Of a stretch of 41,121 bases of DNA, positions 8,909 through 16,167 are shown piece after piece. Where the stretch lies: NCBI GenBank assembly GCA_029213025.1, contig JARGOZ010000043.1, forward strand, positions 1 through 41,121, given 5' to 3'. Position 1 is the first letter of the stretch. Each line of letters starts with the position of its first letter. Both the position numbers and the translations under genes were made by a program. The DNA is from Verrucomicrobiales bacterium (GTDB taxonomy: Bacteria; Verrucomicrobiota; Verrucomicrobiia; Verrucomicrobiales; DEV007). Under the pieces are notes generated by a model. The model was not told the DNA's origin. It did no database searches and saw only the letters and a program-made list of their open reading frames with translations.

Positions 8909-8923
8909 CGAGACTCAATCTCA
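8909..8923 (-). promoter_or_regulatory. Candidate Fur-like operator upstream of the PepSY operon
   Basis: On the minus strand the 15-mer TGAGATTGAGTCTCG matches the 7-1-7 Fur pattern (TGAtAAT-n-ATTaTCA) at most positions and is an imperfect inverted repeat. It is flanked by AA on the left and AAA on the right and lies just upstream of the first gene of a putative metal-uptake operon. No clear -35/-10 pair was recognised. The call is by eye only. Confidence 0.35.
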
Positions 8924-9031
8924 TTAAAGTGATTTCGGGTCAAGTATTATCCTTGTTTTCAGTTAAATGGTAACTGAATCCGTCAGCGGACTAATAGCTG
9001 AGCAGCGGAGTCTGACCGGAATCGAACCAGC

Positions 9032-12000
9032 CTACTCAAACCACTCCCGCTCCGGCTGAGCATAAGGCCGGAAGGTTTCTGCGATGCCTGTGGGTTCGTT
9101 GTAATAGATGGCGCGGTTCATGCCGAGATCGCCGGCTTTTCCGGAATCGATGAGACTGGCGGAGTCTCCGGCGCTCATTTGGAAAAGAACTTTTTTCTCG
9201 AACTCGGAGACAGCTTTTCTACTGATACACCGGTTCACATTGTTGTAGGTATCGACGGAAGCAATGATGTGGAAACCGAGACCCGGGCCTTCGGTAATCA
9301 GATCGTTGAGCGAATTGGACGGCTTGACTTCGGCCTCTTCATCGAGTGAAAAACTGAAGTCCTCTTCGTAGCGAAGCTTTTTGTACTTCTGCAAACCGAG
9401 GATCACTAAAAACGTGGTTTTCCCGTCGTTGGCAATGGTCCCCTCGGCTTTTCCCTTCATTTCAGCAGCAAGCTGATTGATCACTTCGCCCATCTCATGA
9501 CCCGCGGGGCACTCGACTTTATCGCCGAGCCACTTTATTGAGTCTTTCAGCCAGCTGTTGCCATTGGGATCGGCCACCTGACCGTCAATCAGGATAAACC
9601 GGCCATGTTCCCCGAGCTGTTCGATGAGTAGTCGCAGACCGATCAGGATCATACCTTCCACCACATCGTCCCGCTGTCCCACGATGAGGAGATTTGAACC
9701 ACTCTGCCTTTCAAAGGCTGCTTCGGTCGGGGTTTTAATCGAGTTGGGCGCACCGAGAAACAGTCGCGGAGTTCCGTCGAATTGACGGTTGGTCAACAGA
9801 TTTGCAATGTAGCGGTCTTCGGAAATCCGCGCCGGTGCATTTCCTTCGAAGACGACTCGCGGTTTAATGTCCAGCCCTTTGGCCGCGGCTGCTTCGGCGA
9901 CTTTGGATAGATAGTTTGCACGCACATCATCATCGAGCCACACGACCTGAAACGGCGAATTCGCTTCCGAGCTACCGGCCTGATCGTTGTAGATACCTTC
10001 ACCGGGGCGGGTAAGCAGCCGGGGCGCCGGGTTGCTGTCATCCATGATCAGATAGGCATCCGCTTCGTTACACATCAGGGCAATACGGATCACCATCTGC
10101 CCGAGAGTGGCGCGAGCGAGAGTGAAAGCTCCTCCGAGTGTTTGAGAACCGAGAATTGCGTGGATACCAAAGGCACGCCCCTGGCGGACGATCCGGTCGA
10201 GCAGAACAGCGGCCTGCTGGGAAATTTGATCGTCCTCCACAAAAAACTCCTGAAACTCGTCGATCAAAAGCAAAGTCCTAGGGATCGGGTCGGTGCCACC
10301 GGCTTTTTTGTACCCGGCAATATCCTGAGCACCCAGAGCACGGAATTTTTCGCCGCGCTCTTTGAGTTCTTCATCCAGTTTTTGCAAAACGCTGAGTCCG
10401 AACTCGCGATCGCTCTCAATAGCGATGACCCGCGCATGGGGCAGTTTGTGAGTGGCGTAAGCTTTGAATTCGACTCCTTTTTTGAAGTCGATGAGATAAA
10501 ATTCCACCTGGTTTGGATCGCACCACAAAGCCATGTTTGTGATCATGACGTGGAACAGAGTCGATTTACCGGACCCCGTTTTACCGGCGATAAGAGCGTG
10601 CTGACATGTACCTTTCCCTATCGCCAATTCCTGAAATTTGGTCGCCCCGGTCCGCCCGATAGGAACCCGCAATTCCGTAGAAGTATCGACGCTCCAGAAT
10701 TTTTCATCGTCCGGCGCGATGGTCGAAAACGGAACCGAAATGCGATTCGAATCTCGGTTGGCCTCGCCGATTTTATGTATCCATTTGAGGAATTTTTGAT
10801 TTTCCGGAGGCTCGAGCAGATGCAGCACAGTGCCGGGCAGAGCTTCGTCTCCGGGCACAAAACCTTCAGGGGTGGATTTCAGACAAACGCTGGAATTACG
10901 CAGATCATCCATCATGAAACCGTTTGGCAGCTCCGCTCTGCGATCGTAATGAATCAACGTAAAAACGCCGCAGCGGGCTCCCGATTGTGCAATACTCAGG
11001 AGACGGCGCGCCGCTTCGTCAGTAAACTGCCGGGGGAAATCCGCTATCACAAGGAAGTGATATTTCTCCGCTGTGGTTCCCGCCGCCTGGTTGTACTCCG
11101 ATATCGTAGCGTATTCGTTGCGAAGATACATCTGGATCACTTTCTCCATGTGTTCACAGAGTTCTCCGAGCCGGGCTTCGATCTGATCCGGCTGAGTCCG
11201 GACCCTTTTGTTTACCAGATGTTCCTCGTAATCGGACAGATGCATCAGGCCGGCAAAACTTTCCCCGAGTCCGACGGGATCAATGAGACTGAAAGAGACC
11301 CGGCCCGCAGGTGCCTGGGTAAGCAAACCGCCAACGACCTGGTTCAGGCTTTTGATCGCAGTCTCGCGGTTCTGGGCATTTCCGGTCTCGATAAAAAGAG
11401 AACCGTTCGAAGGGAAGAGAAGTCGCAGAGGCAGCAAAAACTGGCCGGGATGTCCCAGCTGCATGGCTTCGTTTTTGGGCAGTCGGGCACCGGTATCGGA
11501 AAAATGATAGTTCATCATCCCGAAAACTACCTCCTCCGGAAAAGTGGACGGAGCCTGCCACTGATCGGGCGACTGATTGATCCAGTGAGAAGTTGGCTCA
11601 AAAGTACGGGAGGCACTCTCAACTTTCTCTATTTCTTCAATCGACAGAGACTGCCAGTCTTCAATCATTTTCGAGCGCTGGGTGGCGAAATCTTCAATCG
11701 CCCCGGCCCCCTCTGCGAGGGCTTCCAGAGCCGCAGAACGGTTGGAATCAATTTCGGCAAGGCGTTGTTGTTCCGTTTCCCCGATGACGCCCTCCTGCCT
11801 CGCTTTCCATTGATCGAGACGGGTCAAAATCCGATGAGCCTTTTGGTCAATTTGTTCCGGTGCCTCCAGTCGCTGACTGCCTGCCGCGGCACCACTGGAC
11901 TTTAATCCTTCCCGGAAAGCGGTCTCCACAGACTGGTGTTCGGCTTCATAAATCGCCGTTTTCTCGTCATATACCTGCTGCAGCTGACCGTAGACCTGAT

Positions 12001-12865
12001 TTTTGCCGTGATGCACGTAGCGAAAACACTTCGCGAGACGTTTGGCAGATCCTGCGGCAACTCCCATCGAAGTTAAATAAATCAGAACGATCAAAGCCAC
12101 CAAACCACCGGTGCCCAACAGAACCTGATTCGACCCGATCCCTTCCAGATTCAAATCCGGCAAAAAGTAATACACAACTCCCCCCAGGAGCAGAGCCAGA
12201 ATGATCTGCAGCCAGACCGGGAAAACCGCGTACAATCCGGGAACACCCGACCGCTTGATTTTCAGCCATGTTTTTCCGGTTCGCTGCAGAGCTTCTTCAA
12301 GTTCTCCGGTGAAAGCTTCCCCCTTTGGCCCACCCTGGCCTTCGAGGGCCGCTATCAGCTTTTTCTTCTGCCCGGGGAACCCGCGATAAGCTTTCAGAGC
12401 TTCCCTGCGAATTTTTTCGAATTTGTCTTCATAGCCCTTGAAGCGGGCCTTCTGTTCCTCCATCTCCCGGGTCGCCTCCGCAATTTTGACATCCCGCGTC
12501 TTAGCGGATTCCATCATGCGCATCTGGAGATCATATTTCTCATGCCCCTCCGTCTGCTTGATGCTTTCGAGAAGTTTGCGCCGGTCGTTCAGCTTGGCTT
12601 TTTCGATGCGCTCTTTTCGCCGAACGTATTTTTTCTCCAGCTCAGATTTCGACTGCTCCACCCATAGCTCAAGCGCCTGCCTCTTTTCCGCAGATTCATT
12701 TTCGACCCGCGCCTTTGTCTCCTCCTCACTTTGTTTCAGATTGGAAACAGCCAGCTTTTGGGCGTAGTCGATCTTACCTTCGCGGACTGCGAAGGAGCCG
12801 ATCGAGGAGGTGAAATTATCCAGAAGGTCGAGGGTATCCTTTGCGGAGAGCGTTTTAGGATTCAC
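9032..12865 (-). CDS. Type VII-like FtsK/SpoIIIE-family membrane ATPase (EccC/EssC-like) with coiled coils
   Basis: A 1277-residue motor protein of the FtsK/SpoIIIE superfamily, organised like the EccC/EssC ATPases that drive WXG100 protein export. Residues about 40-160 form a long, charged coiled coil. Two membrane helices follow (about 212-235 and 247-270), then a second helical region (290-420). Three ATPase-like modules come next: about 445-700, 730-985 and 1030-1265. Only the middle module has canonical motifs: Walker A AGKTGSGKST (760-769), DFKKGVEF, Walker B LLLIDEF (865-871) and the FtsK signature RQGRAFGIHAILGSQ. The outer modules keep the fold-like pattern but have degenerate P-loops (ETGNAQNRET; VGQRDDVVEG). 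The N-terminal FHA domains of firmicute EssC are absent. Translation starts at a GTG overlapping the 71-aa gene by 11 bp. The substrate is inferred to be the WXG proteins encoded upstream. Confidence 0.88.
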   Translation of the reverse strand: MNPKTLSAKDTLDLLDNFTSSIGSFAVREGKIDYAQKLAVSNLKQSEEETKARVENESAEKRQALELWVEQSKSELEKKYVRRKERIEKAKLNDRRKLLESIKQTEGHEKYDLQMRMMESAKTRDVKIAEATREMEEQKARFKGYEDKFEKIRREALKAYRGFPGQKKKLIAALEGQGGPKGEAFTGELEEALQRTGKTWLKIKRSGVPGLYAVFPVWLQIILALLLGGVVYYFLPDLNLEGIGSNQVLLGTGGLVALIVLIYLTSMGVAAGSAKRLAKCFRYVHHGKNQVYGQLQQVYDEKTAIYEAEHQSVETAFREGLKSSGAAAGSQRLEAPEQIDQKAHRILTRLDQWKARQEGVIGETEQQRLAEIDSNRSAALEALAEGAGAIEDFATQRSKMIEDWQSLSIEEIEKVESASRTFEPTSHWINQSPDQWQAPSTFPEEVVFGMMNYHFSDTGARLPKNEAMQLGHPGQFLLPLRLLFPSNGSLFIETGNAQNRETAIKSLNQVVGGLLTQAPAGRVSFSLIDPVGLGESFAGLMHLSDYEEHLVNKRVRTQPDQIEARLGELCEHMEKVIQMYLRNEYATISEYNQAAGTTAEKYHFLVIADFPRQFTDEAARRLLSIAQSGARCGVFTLIHYDRRAELPNGFMMDDLRNSSVCLKSTPEGFVPGDEALPGTVLHLLEPPENQKFLKWIHKIGEANRDSNRISVPFSTIAPDDEKFWSVDTSTELRVPIGRTGATKFQELAIGKGTCQHALIAGKTGSGKSTLFHVMITNMALWCDPNQVEFYLIDFKKGVEFKAYATHKLPHARVIAIESDREFGLSVLQKLDEELKERGEKFRALGAQDIAGYKKAGGTDPIPRTLLLIDEFQEFFVEDDQISQQAAVLLDRIVRQGRAFGIHAILGSQTLGGAFTLARATLGQMVIRIALMCNEADAYLIMDDSNPAPRLLTRPGEGIYNDQAGSSEANSPFQVVWLDDDVRANYLSKVAEAAAAKGLDIKPRVVFEGNAPARISEDRYIANLLTNRQFDGTPRLFLGAPNSIKTPTEAAFERQSGSNLLIVGQRDDVVEGMILIGLRLLIEQLGEHGRFILIDGQVADPNGNSWLKDSIKWLGDKVECPAGHEMGEVINQLAAEMKGKAEGTIANDGKTTFLVILGLQKYKKLRYEEDFSFSLDEEAEVKPSNSLNDLITEGPGLGFHIIASVDTYNNVNRCISRKAVSEFEKKVLFQMSAGDSASLIDSGKAGDLGMNRAIYYNEPTGIAETFRPYAQPEREWFE

Positions 12866-13070
12866 AGTCTTGTCGGAGTTTTTTCAGGATTTTATCGAGA
12901 TCTTCCATCGCGGAAACGGCATTCTCGACCGAGTCAAAAAGCGGCCGCATATAGGCGATCTCGAATTCAGCGCGTTTTTGATCCCGCCACTGGTCCTGCG
13001 TTTCCTGCCAGGAACGATTTAATTCTTTGGATAACCCGGCGAGGCGGGCGCGGTTGTGTTGCAGACTCAT
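12855..13070 (-). CDS. Small WXG100-like helical protein (71 aa)
   Basis: A 71-residue helical protein with no signal peptide. The centre contains SWQETQDQWRDQKRAEFE: a Trp, two turns later another Trp followed by x-Asp, then Lys and a conserved-position Phe. This resembles the helix-turn-helix heart of WXG100 proteins, with WRD in place of W-x-G. It is shorter than the usual 100 residues but could form a similar hairpin or pair with the 90-aa WXG100 protein at 13572. Its start overlaps the stop of the coiled-coil gene (ATGA), and its end overlaps the ATPase start by 11 bp, so it is translationally coupled on both sides. Function as a substrate or adaptor of the ATPase is inferred from this position. 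Confidence 0.65.
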   Translation of the reverse strand: MSLQHNRARLAGLSKELNRSWQETQDQWRDQKRAEFEIAYMRPLFDSVENAVSAMEDLDKILKKLRQDCES

Positions 13071-13570
13071 GATTCAGTAGTGGACGGTGGTGGAGATCCG
13101 GTGTTGCTGGAATAGTCGTGCAGAGCTTTGGCCGCTTCATTGAGAAATTGAACCGCCCGGGCCATATCGCTATCGAGCATGTTTTGCAGTTTATCAACCT
13201 TACGGGCTTCGACTTCCACTTTGGAATCGAAATGACGGGACCAGGCCTGAACCGCACGCATTTTATCTTCGAGCTCGCGCATCTCCCGCTTTTTCTTGCG
13301 GATCTGCATTTGGATTCCAGTTTTCTTCTCGGTCAATTTGGAAAGCCGGGCCGAAAAGTATTCCCCTTCCATTTGTTCCAACTCCTTTAGTTTGCGCTTC
13401 ATATCGCGCTCCAGATTGAGTTTTTGCTCGGCTTGAAGCCAGATGCGGGTTCGTTTCACCTCTTCGCTCACTTCGTTCAGCGCAGTAGATGATTTTTCAA
13501 GGAACAACATCAGGCTGGTGCGAAACCGCTCGATCACTTCGACGTCTGTGACATGTGCCCGGTCCGCCAT
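13067..13570 (-). CDS. Coiled-coil protein of the WXG100/ATPase cassette
   Basis: A 167-residue, almost wholly alpha-helical protein with no signal peptide or membrane helix. Residues about 35-135 are a highly charged coiled coil (Lys, Arg and Glu rich). The first 30 residues (VIERFRTSLMLFLEKSSTALNEV) and the segment after residue 135 (DSDMARAVQFLNEAAKALHDY) are amphipathic, and the last dozen residues are Ser/Pro/Thr-rich and disordered. I cannot assign a family. It sits 1 bp after the WXG100 gene and overlaps the next gene by 4 bp, so it belongs to the same transcript. A structural or chaperone role for WXG partners, or a rod linking them to the coiled coil of the ATPase, is inference. Confidence 0.7.
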   Translation of the reverse strand: MADRAHVTDVEVIERFRTSLMLFLEKSSTALNEVSEEVKRTRIWLQAEQKLNLERDMKRKLKELEQMEGEYFSARLSKLTEKKTGIQMQIRKKKREMRELEDKMRAVQAWSRHFDSKVEVEARKVDKLQNMLDSDMARAVQFLNEAAKALHDYSSNTGSPPPSTTES

Positions 13571-13571
13571 A

Positions 13572-13844
13572 TCACCTTTGTTTGAGATAGTCCTCGATCC
13601 GCTGGGCTTTGCGCATCAGAAACGGCCCCTGCTGATTGGACGCTTCGACAAATTTGCGCAGAGTTTTCATCGTATCTTTAAACTCCTCGGCAAACTTCTG
13701 GTTTTCCTGATCCTGCCACGTATCGCCGAGGGCTGAGAACCGCGCATTAAGCGAAGACATGGAGTTTTGGATATCATTGTTAAAACGCTTCAACTCCTCC
13801 GCGAAGCGCCTCAGTTCATCGGGATCTACAATTGCCTGGGCCAT
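13572..13844 (-). CDS. WXG100-family protein (ESAT-6-like)
   Basis: A 90-residue helical hairpin protein of the WXG100 type, the class of small substrates exported by type VII secretion systems. Helix 1 runs through DELRRFAEELKRFNNDIQNSMSSLNARFSAL. The turn is DTWQDQENQKF, with Trp near residue 43 and Phe following at the usual spacing, although the Gly of W-x-G is replaced by Asp. Helix 2 continues to residue 85. Length and absence of a signal peptide match the family. A good Shine-Dalgarno (AGGA) lies about 8 bases before the ATG at 13844. It is the first gene of a four-gene minus-strand cassette ending in the FtsK/SpoIIIE-type ATPase, which strongly supports the assignment. No typical C-terminal Y-x3-D/E export signal is evident. 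Confidence 0.85.
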   Translation of the reverse strand: MAQAIVDPDELRRFAEELKRFNNDIQNSMSSLNARFSALGDTWQDQENQKFAEEFKDTMKTLRKFVEASNQQGPFLMRKAQRIEDYLKQR

Positions 13845-13969
13845 ACAGGTATCCTAACGAAAGCGGCACTGCGGGAGCAAGCGGGAAACGACAATTATCC
13901 CGGAGAAATCTCCCTTTAATCTCTGTAAGATAACCACTTTTTTAACTTTTCTTAATAAAAGGTCTCTGG
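13845..13969. promoter_or_regulatory. Divergent promoter region of the type VII-like cassette
   Basis: These 125 bp separate the WXG100 gene (minus) from the unknown gene at 13970 (plus) and must hold both promoters. A short inverted repeat GGAGA-AA-TCTCC lies at 13902-13913, and AT-rich stretches at 13935-13960 could supply -10 elements. I cannot assign -35/-10 pairs with confidence. Confidence 0.35.
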
Positions 13970-14389
13970 ATGTCCCACCCCCAATCGTACAATGGTTGGC
14001 ATATGAAAATGACCAATCCCATTCAACACCAATCCAACCACTCTCACGTCACCATCAACCGCCTCGGTTCCGTCGAGGAAGAGCTGACAGACCGGATCGT
14101 TCGCGAACCGAACGGGAAGATGATCTTCCAGTTCTGCGAAAGGCTGGCGGAAGCTCTGGTGCGCACCTACGCGAAAAATGAGGGCGACATCAGTTCTCTT
14201 CGCGAAAAGTTGTGTGACAGCCTCATCACCTCTCTGCAATGCACCCGCCAGGAAGCGATCTGCGTCATCGAACTCGCGCTGGAGTTGGTTCACGCCAAGA
14301 TCCACGGAGCCTACCGCCGTTCGCAAGTCGACCTCAGCCTCGTGATCTCTACCGCTTCCGGAGCGGTTCGTGAAGTCAGCTACAATTGA
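13970..14389 (+). CDS. Unknown helical protein (139 aa) divergent from the type VII-like cassette
   Basis: I do not recognise this family. The product is 139 residues, without signal peptide or membrane helix. After a His/Asn-rich N-terminal tail of about 30 residues come helices containing EEELTDRIVREPNGKMIFQF, CERLAEALVRTYAKNEGDISSLREKL and CTRQEAICVIELALELVHAKIHGAYRRSQ, and a short C-terminal strand (DLSLVIST). An AAAAGG ribosome-binding site about 8 bases upstream supports the ATG at 13970; ATGs at 14003 and 14009 are alternatives. It shares the 125-bp divergent control region with the WXG100/ATPase cassette, so it could be a regulator or partner, but nothing in the protein proves that. 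Confidence 0.55.
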   Translation: MSHPQSYNGWHMKMTNPIQHQSNHSHVTINRLGSVEEELTDRIVREPNGKMIFQFCERLAEALVRTYAKNEGDISSLREKLCDSLITSLQCTRQEAICVIELALELVHAKIHGAYRRSQVDLSLVISTASGAVREVSYN

Positions 14390-14456
14390 TCCGGTTTGTG
14401 AAATTCCACAGTGGAAAGAAGGCCAGGCTGGTACAGGTCACGATTCCTTGAACCAA

Positions 14457-15311
14457 TTAGAGAGACAGGCCCAGTTTCTCACGGAGTTGGGCAACGGTGA
14501 CACCCTTTTCCCGTAGCGCGGCGAGCGTCTCCGATTCATCGCGCTTTGCGAGTCGTTTTCCATCCCGGTCTGTAATCAACTCGTGATGCAAATAGACCGG
14601 CTGAGGCAGACCGAGTAACGCCTGCAGCAATACATGAATGTGAGTGGACTCAAATAAATCTTTGCCTCTCACAATATGGGAGATTCCCTGCAGAGCATCG
14701 TCGATCACCACAGCGATATGATAGCTGGTCTTGATGTCTTTTCTGACCAGAACCACATCGCCGATTTGAGCCCAGTCATCGGCACTGACCGTGATCGTTC
14801 CGCTTTCGAGATCCTGCCACTCGAAAGCAGTAGAGAAACGAAGTAACGCAGCGGACAAATCGAGGCGTAATGCGTAGTTCTCCCCCGCTGCGATTCGGGC
14901 AGCGCCTTCGTCATTACTGAGAGACCGGCAGGTTCCGGGATAAACCGGCCCCTCGGATCCATGCGGAGCTCCACCGGCTCTCTCTATCTCGGCGAGAATT
15001 TCCTTTCTTGTGCAGAAACAGGGATAGAGCAATCCCCCGCCGGCAAGCTGATCGGCTGCTTGTTGAAAATCCTCAATATGATCGCTCTGTCTCCGGGTCG
15101 GCTCCTGCCATTCAAGGCCAAGCCAGGCAAGGTCGCGTTTCAGGAGATCTTCGTACTCCCGATTGCAGCGGTTGAAATCTATATCTTCGATGCGCAGGAT
15201 AAAATTACCGCCGTGCTTTGTCGCAAAGTCCCACGCCCGCAAGGCCGAGTAGGCATGCCCCGCATGCAACAGACCCGACGGACTCGGGGCAAATCTCGTA
15301 GTTACGCTCAT
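14457..15311 (-). CDS. gluQ: Glutamyl-Q tRNA(Asp) synthetase
   Basis: A 284-residue truncated homologue of glutamyl-tRNA synthetase lacking the anticodon-binding domain. The family activates glutamate and attaches it to queuosine at position 34 of tRNA-Asp. The class I HIGH motif appears as HAGH (16-19) in RFAPSPSGLLHAGHA. The zinc-binding pattern Cys98-x-Cys100 with Tyr/Cys around 124-128 (VYPGTC) is typical of GluQ. The KMSKS equivalent is KRLAKR (about residue 252). The length is right for GluQ (about 290-310) and far too short for GltX. It is the last gene of a minus-strand run from the LolA-like gene. Its start at 15311 directly abuts a 22-bp-spaced paired repeat, and no Shine-Dalgarno is seen. 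Confidence 0.93.
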   Translation of the reverse strand: MSVTTRFAPSPSGLLHAGHAYSALRAWDFATKHGGNFILRIEDIDFNRCNREYEDLLKRDLAWLGLEWQEPTRRQSDHIEDFQQAADQLAGGGLLYPCFCTRKEILAEIERAGGAPHGSEGPVYPGTCRSLSNDEGAARIAAGENYALRLDLSAALLRFSTAFEWQDLESGTITVSADDWAQIGDVVLVRKDIKTSYHIAVVIDDALQGISHIVRGKDLFESTHIHVLLQALLGLPQPVYLHHELITDRDGKRLAKRDESETLAALREKGVTVAQLREKLGLSL

Positions 15312-15351
15312 TCAACAGGGTACAGTCGACGACCTAACAGGGTACAGTCGC
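15312..15351 (-). repeat. Paired 22-bp-spaced repeat, copy B
   Basis: Two direct copies of AACAGGGTACAGTCG (plus strand) with ACAGGG at 15315-15320 and 15337-15342, exactly 22 bp apart. They fill the whole gap between the L,D-transpeptidase stop and the gluQ ATG. The spacer GACGACCT resembles that of copy C. Confidence 0.8.
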
Positions 15352-15353
15352 CA

Positions 15354-16163
15354 TCAATCTTTGGAAAAAACATACTTCCCGCCTGACACCGAGACATTCG
15401 GAGGACGCTTATTTTCTTCAAACCAGTCCCAGCCTTCCTGCAGATTTTTCCAGAATTGGTAGTGCTTGCTGTCGGAATGTTTTTCGAGATTTTCCTCACT
15501 CATTTCGAAAGGGAAACAATGAACCCTGACAAATTTCTGTCCTTTAGCGAGCGCCCGGTCAACCAATGTATAGATTTGCTCGATTGAATTGTCGGTCATC
15601 GCATAGCAACCAATCGAGACACTGCTTCCATGAATCATAATAAAAGAACCGGTGTAACCTTTTGCCCGGTCATAGGCATTCGGATAACCTATATTCATCG
15701 ATAAATGATAGTTACTTACCGGATTGAGACCTTTTCGGCTGATATAGTAAAATCCTTCAGGAGCCTGAAAGTCCCCTTCCCTTGTTTTCGGTCCGAGGCG
15801 ACCGCTAAACCTCGCGATCCGGTAGGTTTTCAAATGCTCAAATTTCTTCGTCGCCGGATTCTCCAGCCAGACTTCCAGATGACCCTTCCGATTTTCGTTT
15901 TTGATGATTCGAATGAATACCGGACGACCCGGTTTCGATGCATCCCAGTAGTAGGGAGATCCGGACAAAAGTATATCACCCTGTTTGCCGTTTTTTGCGG
16001 TCCATTTGGCTATCGCTTTGTTTGCGCGGCGCCCGTCTCCGCTGTCGATGTCGGATGCTCCGCCGGCAAACCAGGATTTGTCATTTTTATCCTGCGCATC
16101 AGGTATCTGCGGAAAGAAACAAAGCAGTACAGCCAACAGCGAAACCGGGAAACGAAACTTCAT
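15354..16163 (-). CDS. Secreted L,D-transpeptidase (YkuD/YafK-like)
   Basis: A 269-residue exported enzyme of the L,D-transpeptidase (YkuD) superfamily, closest in style to the YafK-type murein endopeptidase/transpeptidases. A signal peptide covers about residues 1-23 (KFRFPVSLLAVLLCFFPQI). The YkuD signature is IMIHGSSVSIGCYAMTD, with His178 and the nucleophile Cys186; TREGDFQAPEGFYYIS and NPVSNYHLSMNIGYPNAYD are characteristic YafK-type segments. Likely role: editing or cross-linking of peptidoglycan in the periplasm, or attaching proteins to it. The ATG at 16163 is used because the 63-codon upstream extension lies inside the rsmA-Nudix gene. The gene begins 4 bp after the rsmA-Nudix stop, implying co-transcription. 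Confidence 0.88.
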   Translation of the reverse strand: MKFRFPVSLLAVLLCFFPQIPDAQDKNDKSWFAGGASDIDSGDGRRANKAIAKWTAKNGKQGDILLSGSPYYWDASKPGRPVFIRIIKNENRKGHLEVWLENPATKKFEHLKTYRIARFSGRLGPKTREGDFQAPEGFYYISRKGLNPVSNYHLSMNIGYPNAYDRAKGYTGSFIMIHGSSVSIGCYAMTDNSIEQIYTLVDRALAKGQKFVRVHCFPFEMSEENLEKHSDSKHYQFWKNLQEGWDWFEENKRPPNVSVSGGKYVFSKD

Positions 16164-16167
16164 ATAA

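Noticed and set aside
10142..11905. Long open frame (587 codons) on the plus strand
   Set aside because: It lies wholly antisense to the ATPase gene, whose product has clear motifs; the opposite product has no recognisable domains. It is a shadow frame.
14402..14425. TTCCAC-A-GTGGAA palindrome as a terminator
   Set aside because: The loop is a single base and no T-run follows; too weak to call.
15312..15351. CRISPR or minisatellite array
   Set aside because: Only two units per locus and no spacer diversity or cas genes; treated as a dispersed paired repeat.
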